A stretch of DNA of 64,000 nt from contig NZ_JANUSD010000008.1 in assembly GCF_024793945.1 (NCBI RefSeq), forward strand, positions 186,001-250,000, read 5' to 3'. Below, in pieces: positions 43,563 to 53,563 of this stretch (position 1 is the first letter of the stretch; each line of letters starts with the position of its first letter). A program made the position numbers and the translations under genes. This stretch comes from Emticicia fluvialis. Lineage in GTDB: Bacteria; Bacteroidota; Bacteroidia; Cytophagales; Spirosomataceae. Below the pieces are notes generated by a model, which searched no databases, had not been told where the DNA came from, and saw nothing but the letters and a program-made list of their open reading frames with translations.

Positions 43563-44804
43563 TTATTTCTTGAAAATCCTGTAAAGACGGCCTTCATCGG
43601 TAATGGCATATAAGGCTCCGTCAGTGCCTTGTGCAATATCGCGGAAACGTTGTTTTTCTGATTCCAGCAATCGTTCTTCGCCCGTTACCTTGTTGTTTTC
43701 TATAACCAGCCTGGCAATGTGTGTGGCACTCAGGCAAGCCAGAAACAAATTATTTTTCCATTCTGGCATGGCATCGCCGCTATAGAAAGTCATACCACTG
43801 GCCGACACGACGGGGTCCCAGTAGTAAACCGGTTGCTCCAGCCCTTCTTTTTGCTGAATAGCGCCTCCTATTTTATTGCCGTTATATTCTATACCATAAG
43901 TAATAACAGGCCAACCGTAATTTTTGCCGGGTTTTATGAGGTTTACCTCGTCTCCACCCTTAGGCCCAAATTCATTTTCCCATAATTCTCCTGTTTGCGG
44001 GTGCAAAGCAAGGCCCTGTACGTTTCGGTGGCCATAGCTGTATATCTCAGGTTTGTTGTTGGCATCTGAGGCAAAAGGGTTGCCGCTTACGGGTTTTCCG
44101 TCTTTGGTTATATATAATATCTTACCCAAAGCCGAGTTCAATTGTTGCGCCTGCGGGCGGGTTTCAAGGTCAGAGCGCTCTCCGGTACTCACAAAAAGGT
44201 TGCCGGTTTTATCAAAAAGAATGCGGCCGCCATAGTGCTTGTCGCCGTCATAAGCGGGGGTGGCTCTGTAAATTGTGGTAGCACCTTCAATTCTTTTTTC
44301 ATCAGCCGACAACTTGCCTTTTCCAACGGCGGTCAGATTACCCCTCGTTTGTGGCTCTGAAAAAACCCAGTACACCATCCGGTTGCTGGTAAAGGCAGGG
44401 TCAATCGTTATCCCCAATAAACCACCTTGACCGTCAGCATCTACTTTGGGCAGCCCTGTAATGGGCTCGCTTAGTGTACCTGAACTGCTGGCTAAACGCA
44501 AGGTCCCTTCTTTTTCTGTAATTAACAATCTGCCGTCGGGCAAAACCGCAAGTCCCCAGGGTTTTTTCAGGTCGTTTGTAAGTACTTTACCTTCGTATGC
44601 CGTCTGTGTTTTTACGGCGGCAACGCGTGTCTGGCCTGCAAAAGCCGGTTTGTAGTTTGTATTGGGGTCTTTGGTTTCAACTGAGGCCGCAGTTGAGATA
44701 CTGTCGCCATTGGCAGTAGTTTCAGGCGCTTCGGTAGAATTGTTCTTGCATGAAGATAGACCCATCAGGCCAACCACCATCAATGTCAGAATTTCGTTTT
44801 TCAT
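43563..44804 (-). CDS. PQQ-dependent sugar dehydrogenase-like lipoprotein (glucose/sorbosone dehydrogenase family)
   Basis: A 413-residue protein from ATG 44804 with a lipoprotein signal (MKNEILTLMVVGLMGLSSC). It is a six-bladed propeller of the soluble GSDH type, with LKKPWGLAVLPDGRLLITEK, GEIYSYGHRNVQGLALHP-like and WENEFGPKGGDEVN motifs. Family members oxidise aldose sugars using PQQ in the periplasm, although many Bacteroidota members have not been tested. No pqq biosynthesis genes are in the window, so the cofactor would have to come from elsewhere. Confidence 0.88.
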   Translation of the reverse strand: MKNEILTLMVVGLMGLSSCKNNSTEAPETTANGDSISTAASVETKDPNTNYKPAFAGQTRVAAVKTQTAYEGKVLTNDLKKPWGLAVLPDGRLLITEKEGTLRLASSSGTLSEPITGLPKVDADGQGGLLGITIDPAFTSNRMVYWVFSEPQTRGNLTAVGKGKLSADEKRIEGATTIYRATPAYDGDKHYGGRILFDKTGNLFVSTGERSDLETRPQAQQLNSALGKILYITKDGKPVSGNPFASDANNKPEIYSYGHRNVQGLALHPQTGELWENEFGPKGGDEVNLIKPGKNYGWPVITYGIEYNGNKIGGAIQQKEGLEQPVYYWDPVVSASGMTFYSGDAMPEWKNNLFLACLSATHIARLVIENNKVTGEERLLESEKQRFRDIAQGTDGALYAITDEGRLYRIFKK

Positions 44805-45038
44805 TGTTGTGCTTTGTTTTTGTGTGATATTGTTTGTCGTAAAATTTAATGCCAGCATGGGCTATTTATGTTTTAAGACATCAATATGTATAACTGAATT
44901 GAAAGCAAAACGGCTGAAAATTTTATTAGCTGATTAATTTGTTCGTACGGTATTAAAACCTTAATTGCTTAATTTTAAATAATAAACCAATGGGTTTTAA
45001 TGCTGATTCTGTCTCATGTTGTGAATGATATCCCGTAT

Positions 45039-46472
45039 TTATTTTGTGCTGGCTACCGTTGTTTTAATATGTGAAAAAGGAGCCAGATTAATACCATGAA
45101 TACTTTGAAGAGGGGTGATAGTTTTCCAGGGGTAATTTAACACCAGATGGTTTACCGTGTCGTTGACCAAACCAAGCCGAAAACTCACTACTATGCCGTT
45201 ATCAGACCACGCCAAATTATTATTGGCACTATTAACCGTTACTTGTTCTGCTTTTACTTCGCCATTCTGTTCAATTACCCGAACTACTGTAAATGACGAA
45301 GCCTGATGCATGGGCTCTGAAAATCTGATAACAAATGTTGCGGTAGTGTCATGAATCGTTTTATTGTTGAGGTCGCATTCCTGGATCATTGGTTTCGTTA
45401 ATGAAGTTTTCAGCAAGCCTGTTCTCTTGATAAATGTGGCATAGATATCCTTTAAAGTCTGTTTCGGTTTACGGTTATGATACAGGGTCTTTAGTTCTTT
45501 TGTAAACAATGCGCTGGCATAGAATCCACGGGTTTCATTCTGCATTGTCCAATCCAGACTTACTTTAGTGGCAACCGACGGGAAATATTGTTCTACGAAA
45601 ATATCATAAACTGCCCAGGTCATGTATTCGTTAAATGTAGCCAGGGTGTCTTTTTCATAGCCACTGCCTGCATCCCACAGCTGATTATCAAAATGGGCTT
45701 TTATCAGAGAACGATATTTTTCTGAAAGCGGATTAACAAAGGCATGGTCCAGTTCGGTAAATAACATGTGGGTGCCAGAGGCAATTTCTTCCTGGCTGGC
45801 CTCTTTTATGGCTTTGCCTGTCAGCAGAAAATCGGGTAAAGTAATAAAATCAGTTTCAATTCCATTAACTCTTCTATGGCAATTCATACGGCCAACCAAG
45901 GGAGACATAACCATTGCATAAGTACTACCCACAGCATGTTTGCCCAGCTCTTTTTCCAGAAAACCAAGCATGGCAGGGTAATGTTGACTGGCCAGGTAAG
46001 CAGTTGCCAACTCCTGATAGTAGGAGGCATGGGCTTTATAAAACTGCCGGAACCCCGATACATTCACAAAGTCTTCTATCTGTTGCAGGTTTTCTTCAAA
46101 AGGATTAAAACCCTTGTTAGTAACCATCGGGAATTTTCTGACAAGGTGATTGACCGCATCAAAGCTGAAAGCATAGGCGTCGGTACGGAAACTGAGATAA
46201 TTTTCCCATTGTTGCCGTGAGTAATTGACCTTTGTAAGAAGGGGATGATTACCAAACCTGTCAAAATGAGACCTAACCTGTTGATAGTAGCCAGATTGTT
46301 GAGAAACCTCCCAGGGGTCAGACTTGCCATAGTCAGTCAGCGCAAGAATAATATTCGCCAACTCGTAGGTTTCTGAAAGCCTGACAGGCGAATCAGGCTC
46401 TGATAAGATTTGTCCCATTGAGGCCTGAACGCTAAAAAAGAGCATAAGAAAGATAGCTGATAGTTTTTTCAT
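45039..46472 (-). CDS. Secreted DUF4932-like protein
   Basis: A 477-residue protein with a signal peptide (ending SMGQ). The central region resembles DUF4932, with MLFTELDHAFVNPLSEKY in the place of a metallopeptidase-like HExxH element, and a C-terminal Ig-like or lipocalin-like beta domain (residues about 365-477). The missing HExxH suggests loss of activity or a different chemistry. It lies 58 bp downstream of the LytTR response regulator on the same strand and may be part of the same unit. Family assignment is tentative. Confidence 0.65.
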   Translation of the reverse strand: MKKLSAIFLMLFFSVQASMGQILSEPDSPVRLSETYELANIILALTDYGKSDPWEVSQQSGYYQQVRSHFDRFGNHPLLTKVNYSRQQWENYLSFRTDAYAFSFDAVNHLVRKFPMVTNKGFNPFEENLQQIEDFVNVSGFRQFYKAHASYYQELATAYLASQHYPAMLGFLEKELGKHAVGSTYAMVMSPLVGRMNCHRRVNGIETDFITLPDFLLTGKAIKEASQEEIASGTHMLFTELDHAFVNPLSEKYRSLIKAHFDNQLWDAGSGYEKDTLATFNEYMTWAVYDIFVEQYFPSVATKVSLDWTMQNETRGFYASALFTKELKTLYHNRKPKQTLKDIYATFIKRTGLLKTSLTKPMIQECDLNNKTIHDTTATFVIRFSEPMHQASSFTVVRVIEQNGEVKAEQVTVNSANNNLAWSDNGIVVSFRLGLVNDTVNHLVLNYPWKTITPLQSIHGINLAPFSHIKTTVASTK

Positions 46473-46530
46473 CAGTTATTAAGGGTTAATATGTTTGAAA
46501 GAATTTGCCTGTTAGAACAGTAGAAGCCGG

Positions 46531-47277
46531 TTAGATATGAAGGGCATTTTTGACAAGCTCTTTTTTGCCTCTTGAAATTGGCACCTGAGTTCCATCGGTG
46601 AGTAGCAGAAAATCTCCATGCTCTTTTTGCCAGCTTCTTATGTACGACTTATTGACCAGATGCGACTGATGGCAACGTAAAAAGCCATTATTGCTTAGCA
46701 GGTCGTCGTACTCATAAATAGGTTTGCTAACCAGTAGCTTTGTTTTATCGTTTAAAAAGAAAGTAGTGTAATTGTTGGAAGACTCACACCGTATTATCTC
46801 GTTTGTCTTTACAAAGCGTGTTTCCTGAGTGGTTGAAAGTGCAATCTGAAGGTCTTCTTTTTTAGATTGCGCTTCCAGCCACTGTATCAGATGAACTACC
46901 TGTTGGTTCTGTACTTTTAGCTGCCGTTGTTTAGCTGCTCTGGCTACTGCAGCTTGCAGCTCAGTAATGTTTACAGGTTTAAGCAGGTAATCAACAGCCG
47001 AAAATTTCATAGCCTGAATGGCGTATTGGTCAAAAGCTGTAACAAAAATAATTTCAAAGTCATATCGGGTCAGGCTTCTGAGCAATGCAAATCCGTCCTG
47101 ACCGGGCATCTGGATATCCAGAAAAAGTAAATCAGGCTGATAAGTGTAGATAGCCGCTTTTCCCTGGTCGGCACTCTGGGCCATCGTACATACTTCTACC
47201 TGCGGGCAATATGTTTCCAATAGAGCCTTTAAATTATTCAGATTATTGATTTCATCGTCAATTAAAACAGCTTTCAT
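46531..47277 (-). CDS. LytTR-family response regulator
   Basis: A 248-residue regulator from ATG 47277. The receiver domain has Asp54 as the phosphoacceptor (LLFLDIQMPG) and DDE at the N-terminus, and the C-terminal LytTR DNA-binding domain (about 145-248) shows FLRCHQSHLVN and VPISRGKKE. It overlaps the upstream kinase by the sequence ATGA, indicating translational coupling. Targets are unknown. The first candidate is the DUF4932-like gene downstream. Confidence 0.93.
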   Translation of the reverse strand: MKAVLIDDEINNLNNLKALLETYCPQVEVCTMAQSADQGKAAIYTYQPDLLFLDIQMPGQDGFALLRSLTRYDFEIIFVTAFDQYAIQAMKFSAVDYLLKPVNITELQAAVARAAKQRQLKVQNQQVVHLIQWLEAQSKKEDLQIALSTTQETRFVKTNEIIRCESSNNYTTFFLNDKTKLLVSKPIYEYDDLLSNNGFLRCHQSHLVNKSYIRSWQKEHGDFLLLTDGTQVPISRGKKELVKNALHI

Positions 47278-48905
47278 AATAGCCAATGGGTAAGGGTCAA
47301 TATTGCTTCGGTTCCTACTGATAAAGAATTGTTAAAATTCAAAGAAACTGGTTGCTCAGGGGTCAGGTCATTCAATAGTGCGATGCGGTTACGGGTTAAT
47401 TTCAATCCAAAACCGTTGCCGGTTTCAGGGATTGGAATCCCTTTGCCGTTGTCAGCAATCCGGATAATCAGATGAGCATCCTGCTTTTCAACACCAATAG
47501 CAATCCGGCCGGCCTGTTGTAAGGGCGCTACGCCATGTTTAACAGCGTTTTCAAGTAAAGGCTGCCATAACAATGAAGGCAGGTTATTGCTGTACAAATC
47601 TAATTCTTCATCTACTTTGATGGTGTAGCTAAAGCCAAACCGGAGTTGTTCCAGCCGCAGGTAAGTTTCCATCATTTGTAGTTCCTGCCAAAGTGGTGTT
47701 TCTTCTTTGCTGCCATTAGTTAGCGATTCCCGCATTAAACGTGCGAAATCAGACAAGTATTCGTTGGCTCCTTTAATATCCTGTTGATTAATCAGCCCCT
47801 GTATGGAGCTAAGCGCATTGAATACAAAATGTGGATTTAGCTGTGCATAAAGTGCCTGAAGTTCTAAGTGCAGTTTTTGTTTTTTTGCGGTTTCCTGTAT
47901 CGTTTTATTTCGTTGGCGTATTAACAGAAATACAAATATAACAAGCGCCAGTGTAATGATACCTATGCCTGTAATTAAGAGCTTAAACCAAAGTGTCTGA
48001 TACCAGTTTGGTTCAACCACAAAGCTATATTCGGTTATGTGTTGCGGCTGCACCGTATAACGAATCCTGATTTGATATTGACCCGGTGAAAAATCTCTCA
48101 GCCAGATAAAACTATTATCATATTCGTTGTCTTGCCAGGGTCTAATGAGCTTGTTGTTGCGTAACAACTGGTACTGAACCTGGTTTTTAGAGTAAATGTC
48201 GGCATTCAGTATAAATACTAAATTTGTATTGGTAGCAGGTAAATTGAGCTTTTCAAGCGTGTATTTAGAATGGTCGGTTCTGGTTCTGGCCCAGGGATAC
48301 TGTAATTTTTGCAGAAATATATCCAGATTATCAGAAGTATAAATTTTTGTTATCTTGGGGCGTATGGATTCCCAAGCCACCAGGCTGCTTGCAATAATAG
48401 GAGGGCTTCCTTTTTTTCGTACATCCATAACAACCATACTGCCAATGGGCGCTTTATATCCCCCCAGATATGCCATTTGTGGCAAGCCGGAGTCTTTGAT
48501 TACGGTTGACTCCGTAAAACGGGTAATTGATTGCCACTGAACAATAATCTTTTGGCTGGGGTACTCTGTAACCCGAAACTGGTAGGAAGAAGCGTTTTTT
48601 ATGTTTACTCCATGTAAGAAGAATTGAGCCCGGGCGGTATCAAAGGTTGTGCGGGCAACGATATTATTAACGCGTAAATCTTTGAATGAATTATACTTTA
48701 CAAAATCATTAAACCGACTGCTATTACCGTTATTTTTCCAGAATGAATTATTTTCTTTTGGAATAGCCAGAATCAAAGCTACTGTTGCAGGTTTGTCTAA
48801 TGACCCGGTCTCAAAACTCTGTGAATAATCACCCCATTTAATTTGAGCGTTAACAAGGGTAGGAATATTGAAGAGAAAAAAGAAAAATAGGTATATCTTG
48901 TTCAT
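47274..48905 (-). CDS. LytS/YehU-type sensor histidine kinase
   Basis: A 543-residue kinase from ATG 48905. It has a signal peptide (MNKIYLFFFFLFNIPTLVNAQ), a periplasmic sensor region of about 320 residues including a YYY-like beta domain near the membrane, one transmembrane helix (LLITGIGIITLALVIFVFLL), and the His_kinase domain with NPHFVFNALSSIQGLI where the His is phosphorylated. The ATPase motif DNGKGIPIPETG and GFGLKLTRNRI follow. It pairs with the LytTR regulator. The upstream frame from 48959 lacks a sensible start. Confidence 0.92.
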   Translation of the reverse strand: MNKIYLFFFFLFNIPTLVNAQIKWGDYSQSFETGSLDKPATVALILAIPKENNSFWKNNGNSSRFNDFVKYNSFKDLRVNNIVARTTFDTARAQFFLHGVNIKNASSYQFRVTEYPSQKIIVQWQSITRFTESTVIKDSGLPQMAYLGGYKAPIGSMVVMDVRKKGSPPIIASSLVAWESIRPKITKIYTSDNLDIFLQKLQYPWARTRTDHSKYTLEKLNLPATNTNLVFILNADIYSKNQVQYQLLRNNKLIRPWQDNEYDNSFIWLRDFSPGQYQIRIRYTVQPQHITEYSFVVEPNWYQTLWFKLLITGIGIITLALVIFVFLLIRQRNKTIQETAKKQKLHLELQALYAQLNPHFVFNALSSIQGLINQQDIKGANEYLSDFARLMRESLTNGSKEETPLWQELQMMETYLRLEQLRFGFSYTIKVDEELDLYSNNLPSLLWQPLLENAVKHGVAPLQQAGRIAIGVEKQDAHLIIRIADNGKGIPIPETGNGFGLKLTRNRIALLNDLTPEQPVSLNFNNSLSVGTEAILTLTHWLL

Positions 48906-48923
48906 AGCACTATGGTTATGTTT

Positions 48924-48931
48924 CAAAGATA
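48924..48931 (-). promoter_or_regulatory. Putative -7 box for the kinase gene
   Basis: Minus strand TATCTTTG, 19 nt before the ATG, matches TAnnTTTG. A TTG lies 25 nt further, slightly beyond the preferred range. Confidence 0.35.
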
Positions 48932-49040
48932 TAGCTAATTTTTCAGAGTGCCGGGGCAACTGTGAATTTGGTATAGATAACTGTGAATGTAGTATTTTGT
49001 CGGCCTTTTAGGCCTGAAGTACGTTTTTGTGATTTTATTT

Positions 49041-49070
49041 TTGCTAGTTAATTAAGAATTAGTACATTTG
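49041..49070 (+). promoter_or_regulatory. Bacteroidota-type promoter for the small membrane protein gene
   Basis: TTG at 49041-49043, a 19-nt spacer and TACATTTG at 49063-49070, a full consensus match, 25 nt before the ATG at 49095. Confidence 0.75.
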
Positions 49071-49094
49071 TTCTAAATTTTAAATTCTGCTCCC

Positions 49095-49439
49095 ATGACA
49101 GCAAATACACATAAATCAAATCTGGTTTTAGTTCGTAATATTTTCATAGCCATAGGCACCGGTGCGTTAATAGCCTACACTAATTTTCATGTTGAAACAG
49201 GTTATTATGCCATGAGCGCCATTGCGTTGTCTAGCTTTCTGATTGGTTTTCTGGAGCCCCGCCGTGGTTGGATTCTGGCACTGGTACAAGCAACCGTAGT
49301 AATCAGTTTTTATTACCTCAAACCCATCAAACCTGTTAGTGAAGACCTGGCCATGTTTGCCTCTTATGTGGCAGTGGTGATGTCGCTGGTGTTTAGTTTT
49401 GTTGCAGGTGGTTTAGGGCGACTTTTTCAGAAGAAATAG
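49095..49439 (+). CDS. Small four-helix membrane protein
   Basis: A 114-residue protein with about four membrane segments, including NIFIAIGTGALIAYTNF, YAMSAIALSSFLIGFLE, GWILALVQATVVISFYYL and ASYVAVVMSLVFSFVAGGLG. It has its own strong promoter and a good ATG, so it is likely expressed. I do not recognise a family. The neighbouring genes do not suggest a function. Confidence 0.75.
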   Translation: MTANTHKSNLVLVRNIFIAIGTGALIAYTNFHVETGYYAMSAIALSSFLIGFLEPRRGWILALVQATVVISFYYLKPIKPVSEDLAMFASYVAVVMSLVFSFVAGGLGRLFQKK

Positions 49440-49657
49440 AATCTGTATTTCTTTTGGTATTGAAAGGGCTTCTGATAGCCCTTTTTTTGTGCCTGTTAGT
49501 ATATATTGATTGACAGGATTAAAATGGCAAACTGGCAATTTGTTTATTATATACTGGTAAAATGTCTCCAGTATGGTTTTTTACGCGCCCCGTAGCTGTT
49601 ACCATCTGTTTTTTTGTTAAATTACCAATCAGAGTCATATCTTCAAAATTCTATTCT

Positions 49658-52600
49658 ATGCGCTATTTATCCATTATTCTTGTATGGCTGCTTTTTGCAT
49701 GTGAGCAAAAACCTCAAAAAGCTCTTTCGCCTGAACATCAGAAAGCGCTGGCTTCCCTTACTGTCATGGACGGTTTTAAGGTAGAAATGGTAGCTGCTGA
49801 GCCACTGATAGCAGACCCCGTAGCCATGGAAATAGACGAAGACGGCAATATGTATGTGGTTGAAATGCACGGCTACCCGCTTGATCTGAGTAATTCGGGC
49901 AAGGTAAAGCTGCTGAAAGATACAGACAATGACGGGGTGCCTGACACCAGCATTGTTTTTGCAGATAAACTAAAACTGCCCACAGGAATTATGCGCTGGA
50001 AGAAAGGCATTCTGGTTACTGATACGCCGGATATCATTTATCTGGAAGATTCCAATAACGATGGGAAGGCCGATATCCGAAAGGTGGTATTGACAGGCTT
50101 TGCGTTATCTAACCCGCAGCATAACCTGAACACACCCCGCTTTGAGCTAGATAACTGGATTTACCTGGGGCATGAAGCCATCGTTACGCCTTTTGTCTAT
50201 AAAAAGGAATTTGGCGATGAAGGGAAGGATATTTATTTTGCTGATAAGCCTGATGGGCAGCATCTGGGTAAAAACGCCAACGGACGTGCAGTAAGGTTTA
50301 ATTTAGATAGCTACCAGGTAGAGGAGTTGTCGGGTGAGACACAGTTCGGGCATACCGTAGACGCCTGGGGGCACAGGTTATATACCAGTAATGCCGACCA
50401 CCTGTTTCATGAAGTGCTGGCTGCACCCTACATGAAAAACAATCCTGATTTGTTGCTTCCTACTGCAACGCATGATATCTCTGACCACGGCAATGCAGCA
50501 GAAATATACCCCATCACAGAAAACCCGAATCACCAGTTGCTAACTGATGTAGGGGTTATTACCTCTTCATGCGGTGTTACCTGGTATCTTGGCGGCGCTT
50601 TCGGAGATAAATTTAAAGATGTTACGTTTGTAGGTGAACCGGTTCATAACATGGTGCATGCCGACGTTATCAAGCAGGCAGGAGCCAGTTTTATTGCCAG
50701 CCGCCTGAATGAAAAATCGGAGTTTCTGGCCTCAAAAGATGCCTGGTTCAGGCCGGTAAATTTCTATATCGGGCCAGATGGCGCTTTATACGTAATTGAC
50801 TATTACCGCCAGATTATTGAGCATCCGGAGTGGATGTCTGACGAAATCAATAAATCAGGCGCCTTATATAATGGTACAGACAAAGGCCGTATTTACAGAA
50901 TTGTACCTGAAAACGGATTGCCAATGGATTGGCTGGGTAAGCTGAATTTATCGAAGAAATCAGATGCTGAGCTGGTAAAATTGCTTGAGAACGACAACAT
51001 CTGGTACCGGCGCACTGCGCAACGTTTGCTACTACACCGCCAGGCGAAAGGCATAGCAGGTAACCTGAGAGAAATTATAGGCAAAAGCGCATTGCCCGAA
51101 GCCAAAGTACATGCACTTTGGTTGTTGGATGGGCTGAAAACTGTAGACGTTCAAGACATTATCCAGACTTTCCGCGATGGTGAAGCAGGCGTGCGTGAGA
51201 ATGGTATCAGAGTGGCTGAAAATTACATGAGCCGGAATCCGGCAGGGGCGAACACTGAAAAACTAAAGAAGGAATTGATTGCCTTGCAGAACGATGGCAA
51301 CAATAAAGTGAGGTTTCAGCTATTGAATACACTGGGTTTTGTAAAAACGCCTGCTTCAGAGCAAGCCCGGCTTGCCATTCTGAAACGCGATTTTCATGAT
51401 AAATGGGTCGGGGTGGCCTGTATCGCATCTTTTGCGGGTAAAGAAAACCAGGTTTTTGACTTTGCAGTAAAAGAACTGGCTGCTGAGAAATCAAATGAAA
51501 CAGCCGAGTTTTTCTCTAATCTGGGGGCAACCATTGCCAATAGTGGTAATAAAGAGGTATTTACGGCAGTGTTTGCCAGGGTAAGCACCAGTAATGGCAA
51601 TAGCGATGCCGATTGGTGGAAAGCCGCAACCCTTAGCGGTATATCTAAATTATGGCACTATAAGGGCATAACGGTGCCTTTGGCAGATGCACAGAAAGAA
51701 CAGCTACTGACTGCTTTTTCTGCTCAAAGTACAGCAGAATACAGAAAAGCCTGCCTCGATTTGCTGGAAGCAACAGGTTTGCCCAGGTCAGCAGAGGTAA
51801 CTGCTAAAATAAAAGAGGCCGGAGTAATATTGAGCGATAAAAAACAGGATGAAAAACTGCGAGCCGATGCCGTTGAGCTATTGTCTATTGCCAACGCCAG
51901 CGCTTACAAAAATGAGTTTCTGCAAATACTTACCCGCAAAGAGCCTGAACTGGTGCAGGTAACTGTTCTGAATACCCTGAGCAAAATAGGAGATAAGTCT
52001 ACTTTTGATTTTCTGCTGAAAGAATTCAAGACGTTCTCGGCGCCTATTCAGCAAAAAGTGGTTGAATTACTGATGGCTAAGCCTGAACGGATTCCGTTAT
52101 TGCTTTCAGCTTTAGAAACCAAGAGAATCGACAAGGCTGCCATAGGCTGGCGGCAGATGGTTGATCTGATGAATTATGAAGAAACCAATATACGCGCCTT
52201 TGCCCGTAAGGTGCTTGCTGTAAATGAAGACCGGAAAGCAGTATTACAGAACTACCTGAAGGCGCTGGATACAAAAGGCGACAAAACCAACGGCAAACTG
52301 GTTTTTGAAAAAAACTGCGCTACGTGCCATCAGATTGAAGGCGTAAACGGTGTAAACTTCGGGCCGAACCTTTCTACCTTGAGAAGCCGTAATGCTACTT
52401 CAATCATTACGGAAATTATCAACCCGAATAACTCCATTGCCGATAAGTATGATTTCTGGACACTGACCTTCAAGAATAATAACACCATGGCCGGCCTGAT
52501 ATTGCAGGAAAACGCCAATGTGCTAACCCTGCGGGAAGTAGGCGGCAAAGAAAGTGTGATTCAGAAAAAAGATATAGCCAAAATGGTGAAGTCAGAAACT

Positions 52601-52681
52601 TCTATAATGCCTAACGGCCTGGAGAATGCTATCAGCATTAAAGAAATGGCAGATTTGATAGCCTTTATTCAAAACAAATAA
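49658..52681 (+). CDS. PVC-type heme-binding lipoprotein (dehydrogenase-like propeller, HEAT-like repeats, cytochrome c)
   Basis: From ATG 49658 the protein is 1007 residues with a lipoprotein signal (IILVWLLFAC). The N-terminal half is a beta-propeller dehydrogenase-like region (MDGFKVEMVAAEPLIADP, DTDNDGVPDTS). The middle is helical with HEAT-like repeats (about 440-840). The C-terminus is a cytochrome c domain with CATCHQIEG (Cys887, Cys890, His891). Such proteins occur in Planctomycetes and Bacteroidota and are presumed to oxidise sugars or polyols outside the inner membrane. The upstream frame from 49562 has no signal peptide, so 49658 is better. Confidence 0.9.
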   Translation: MRYLSIILVWLLFACEQKPQKALSPEHQKALASLTVMDGFKVEMVAAEPLIADPVAMEIDEDGNMYVVEMHGYPLDLSNSGKVKLLKDTDNDGVPDTSIVFADKLKLPTGIMRWKKGILVTDTPDIIYLEDSNNDGKADIRKVVLTGFALSNPQHNLNTPRFELDNWIYLGHEAIVTPFVYKKEFGDEGKDIYFADKPDGQHLGKNANGRAVRFNLDSYQVEELSGETQFGHTVDAWGHRLYTSNADHLFHEVLAAPYMKNNPDLLLPTATHDISDHGNAAEIYPITENPNHQLLTDVGVITSSCGVTWYLGGAFGDKFKDVTFVGEPVHNMVHADVIKQAGASFIASRLNEKSEFLASKDAWFRPVNFYIGPDGALYVIDYYRQIIEHPEWMSDEINKSGALYNGTDKGRIYRIVPENGLPMDWLGKLNLSKKSDAELVKLLENDNIWYRRTAQRLLLHRQAKGIAGNLREIIGKSALPEAKVHALWLLDGLKTVDVQDIIQTFRDGEAGVRENGIRVAENYMSRNPAGANTEKLKKELIALQNDGNNKVRFQLLNTLGFVKTPASEQARLAILKRDFHDKWVGVACIASFAGKENQVFDFAVKELAAEKSNETAEFFSNLGATIANSGNKEVFTAVFARVSTSNGNSDADWWKAATLSGISKLWHYKGITVPLADAQKEQLLTAFSAQSTAEYRKACLDLLEATGLPRSAEVTAKIKEAGVILSDKKQDEKLRADAVELLSIANASAYKNEFLQILTRKEPELVQVTVLNTLSKIGDKSTFDFLLKEFKTFSAPIQQKVVELLMAKPERIPLLLSALETKRIDKAAIGWRQMVDLMNYEETNIRAFARKVLAVNEDRKAVLQNYLKALDTKGDKTNGKLVFEKNCATCHQIEGVNGVNFGPNLSTLRSRNATSIITEIINPNNSIADKYDFWTLTFKNNNTMAGLILQENANVLTLREVGGKESVIQKKDIAKMVKSETSIMPNGLENAISIKEMADLIAFIQNK

Positions 52682-52700
52682 GAGAGGCTTCAACCTCTCT
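52681..52700 (+). terminator. Small hairpin at the PVC-type protein 3' end
   Basis: AGAGAGG and CCTCTCT form a 7-bp stem with a 6-nt loop directly at the stop codon. The following T-run is weak. Confidence 0.45.
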
Positions 52701-52726
52701 CATTTGATCTTCCCAGAATAATTTTC

Positions 52727-53530
52727 TCAGGCATAAGGGTTACTTACATGGGTATTTTTACCTGTGCCTTTCTGATGAAACTGCCTTACGGTATCTACGG
52801 CGCCTTCTTTAAGCAGGGTTGTATCGTTGGCGGCGGTTACAAATCTGAAACCCATTTCAGACATCCGCACGGCTACTTCCGGTGACGGACACTGAATGCC
52901 CGCTACCAGATTATTTTTTGCGCAGGCATTTAGCACTTTTTCAAAGGCTTTCAGCAGCTCTGCATCATCAAAGTCGCCCTGTTTGGGGCGTCTCATGGCA
53001 ATGCTCAAATCCCAGGGGCCTATATACAGCCCTGTCATGGTTGGTGTTTTGGCAATGTCTTCCACGTTTTTCAAACCTTCGGCCGTTTCAATCATGCTCA
53101 TGGTTACTATTTCCTCTGTCGATTGCTCAAAATAGCCGTCTCCTCCATACACACTAGCCCTCACCGGCCCAAAACTTCTGTAACCATTGGGTATGTACCT
53201 GCAGGCGCCTACAAAACTTTCAGATTCATCGCGGGTGTTTATCATGGGGCATATTACGCCGTAAGCGCCCATGTCGAGCATTTTCATGTGCGTAGCCGGG
53301 TCGTTCCATTGCACTCTCACCAGCGGAACCGAATCTGTGGTTGAAATAGCCTGAAGCATGGTCAGTATGGTCATGTGGTCGCTTGCCAACCCGTGCTGGG
53401 CATCAATAGTCATGGCATCAAAGCCTGAATGCGCTACTACTTCTGCTGTCCACGACGAAGGTATCGTTACCCAGGCATTAACAACGGTCTTGTCTTCTTT
53501 CCAGAGTTGTTTTAGTCGGTTAGGTCTCAT
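52727..53530 (-). CDS. HpcH/HpaI family aldolase
   Basis: A 267-residue class II pyruvate/2-oxo acid aldolase-like TIM barrel. Conserved elements include MTIDAQHGLASD near the active-site Asp/His region, PLVRVQWNDP, MIETAEGLKNVEDI with the metal-binding Glu, and GPWDLSIAM with the Asp ligand. It cleaves a 4-hydroxy-2-oxoacid to pyruvate and an aldehyde. The natural substrate is unknown. It is separated from the PVC-type gene by only 45 bp and is convergent to it. Confidence 0.9.
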   Translation of the reverse strand: MRPNRLKQLWKEDKTVVNAWVTIPSSWTAEVVAHSGFDAMTIDAQHGLASDHMTILTMLQAISTTDSVPLVRVQWNDPATHMKMLDMGAYGVICPMINTRDESESFVGACRYIPNGYRSFGPVRASVYGGDGYFEQSTEEIVTMSMIETAEGLKNVEDIAKTPTMTGLYIGPWDLSIAMRRPKQGDFDDAELLKAFEKVLNACAKNNLVAGIQCPSPEVAVRMSEMGFRFVTAANDTTLLKEGAVDTVRQFHQKGTGKNTHVSNPYA

Positions 53531-53563
53531 AGGTTTTTGGGTGGTTTGAATGGTTCAGTAGAC

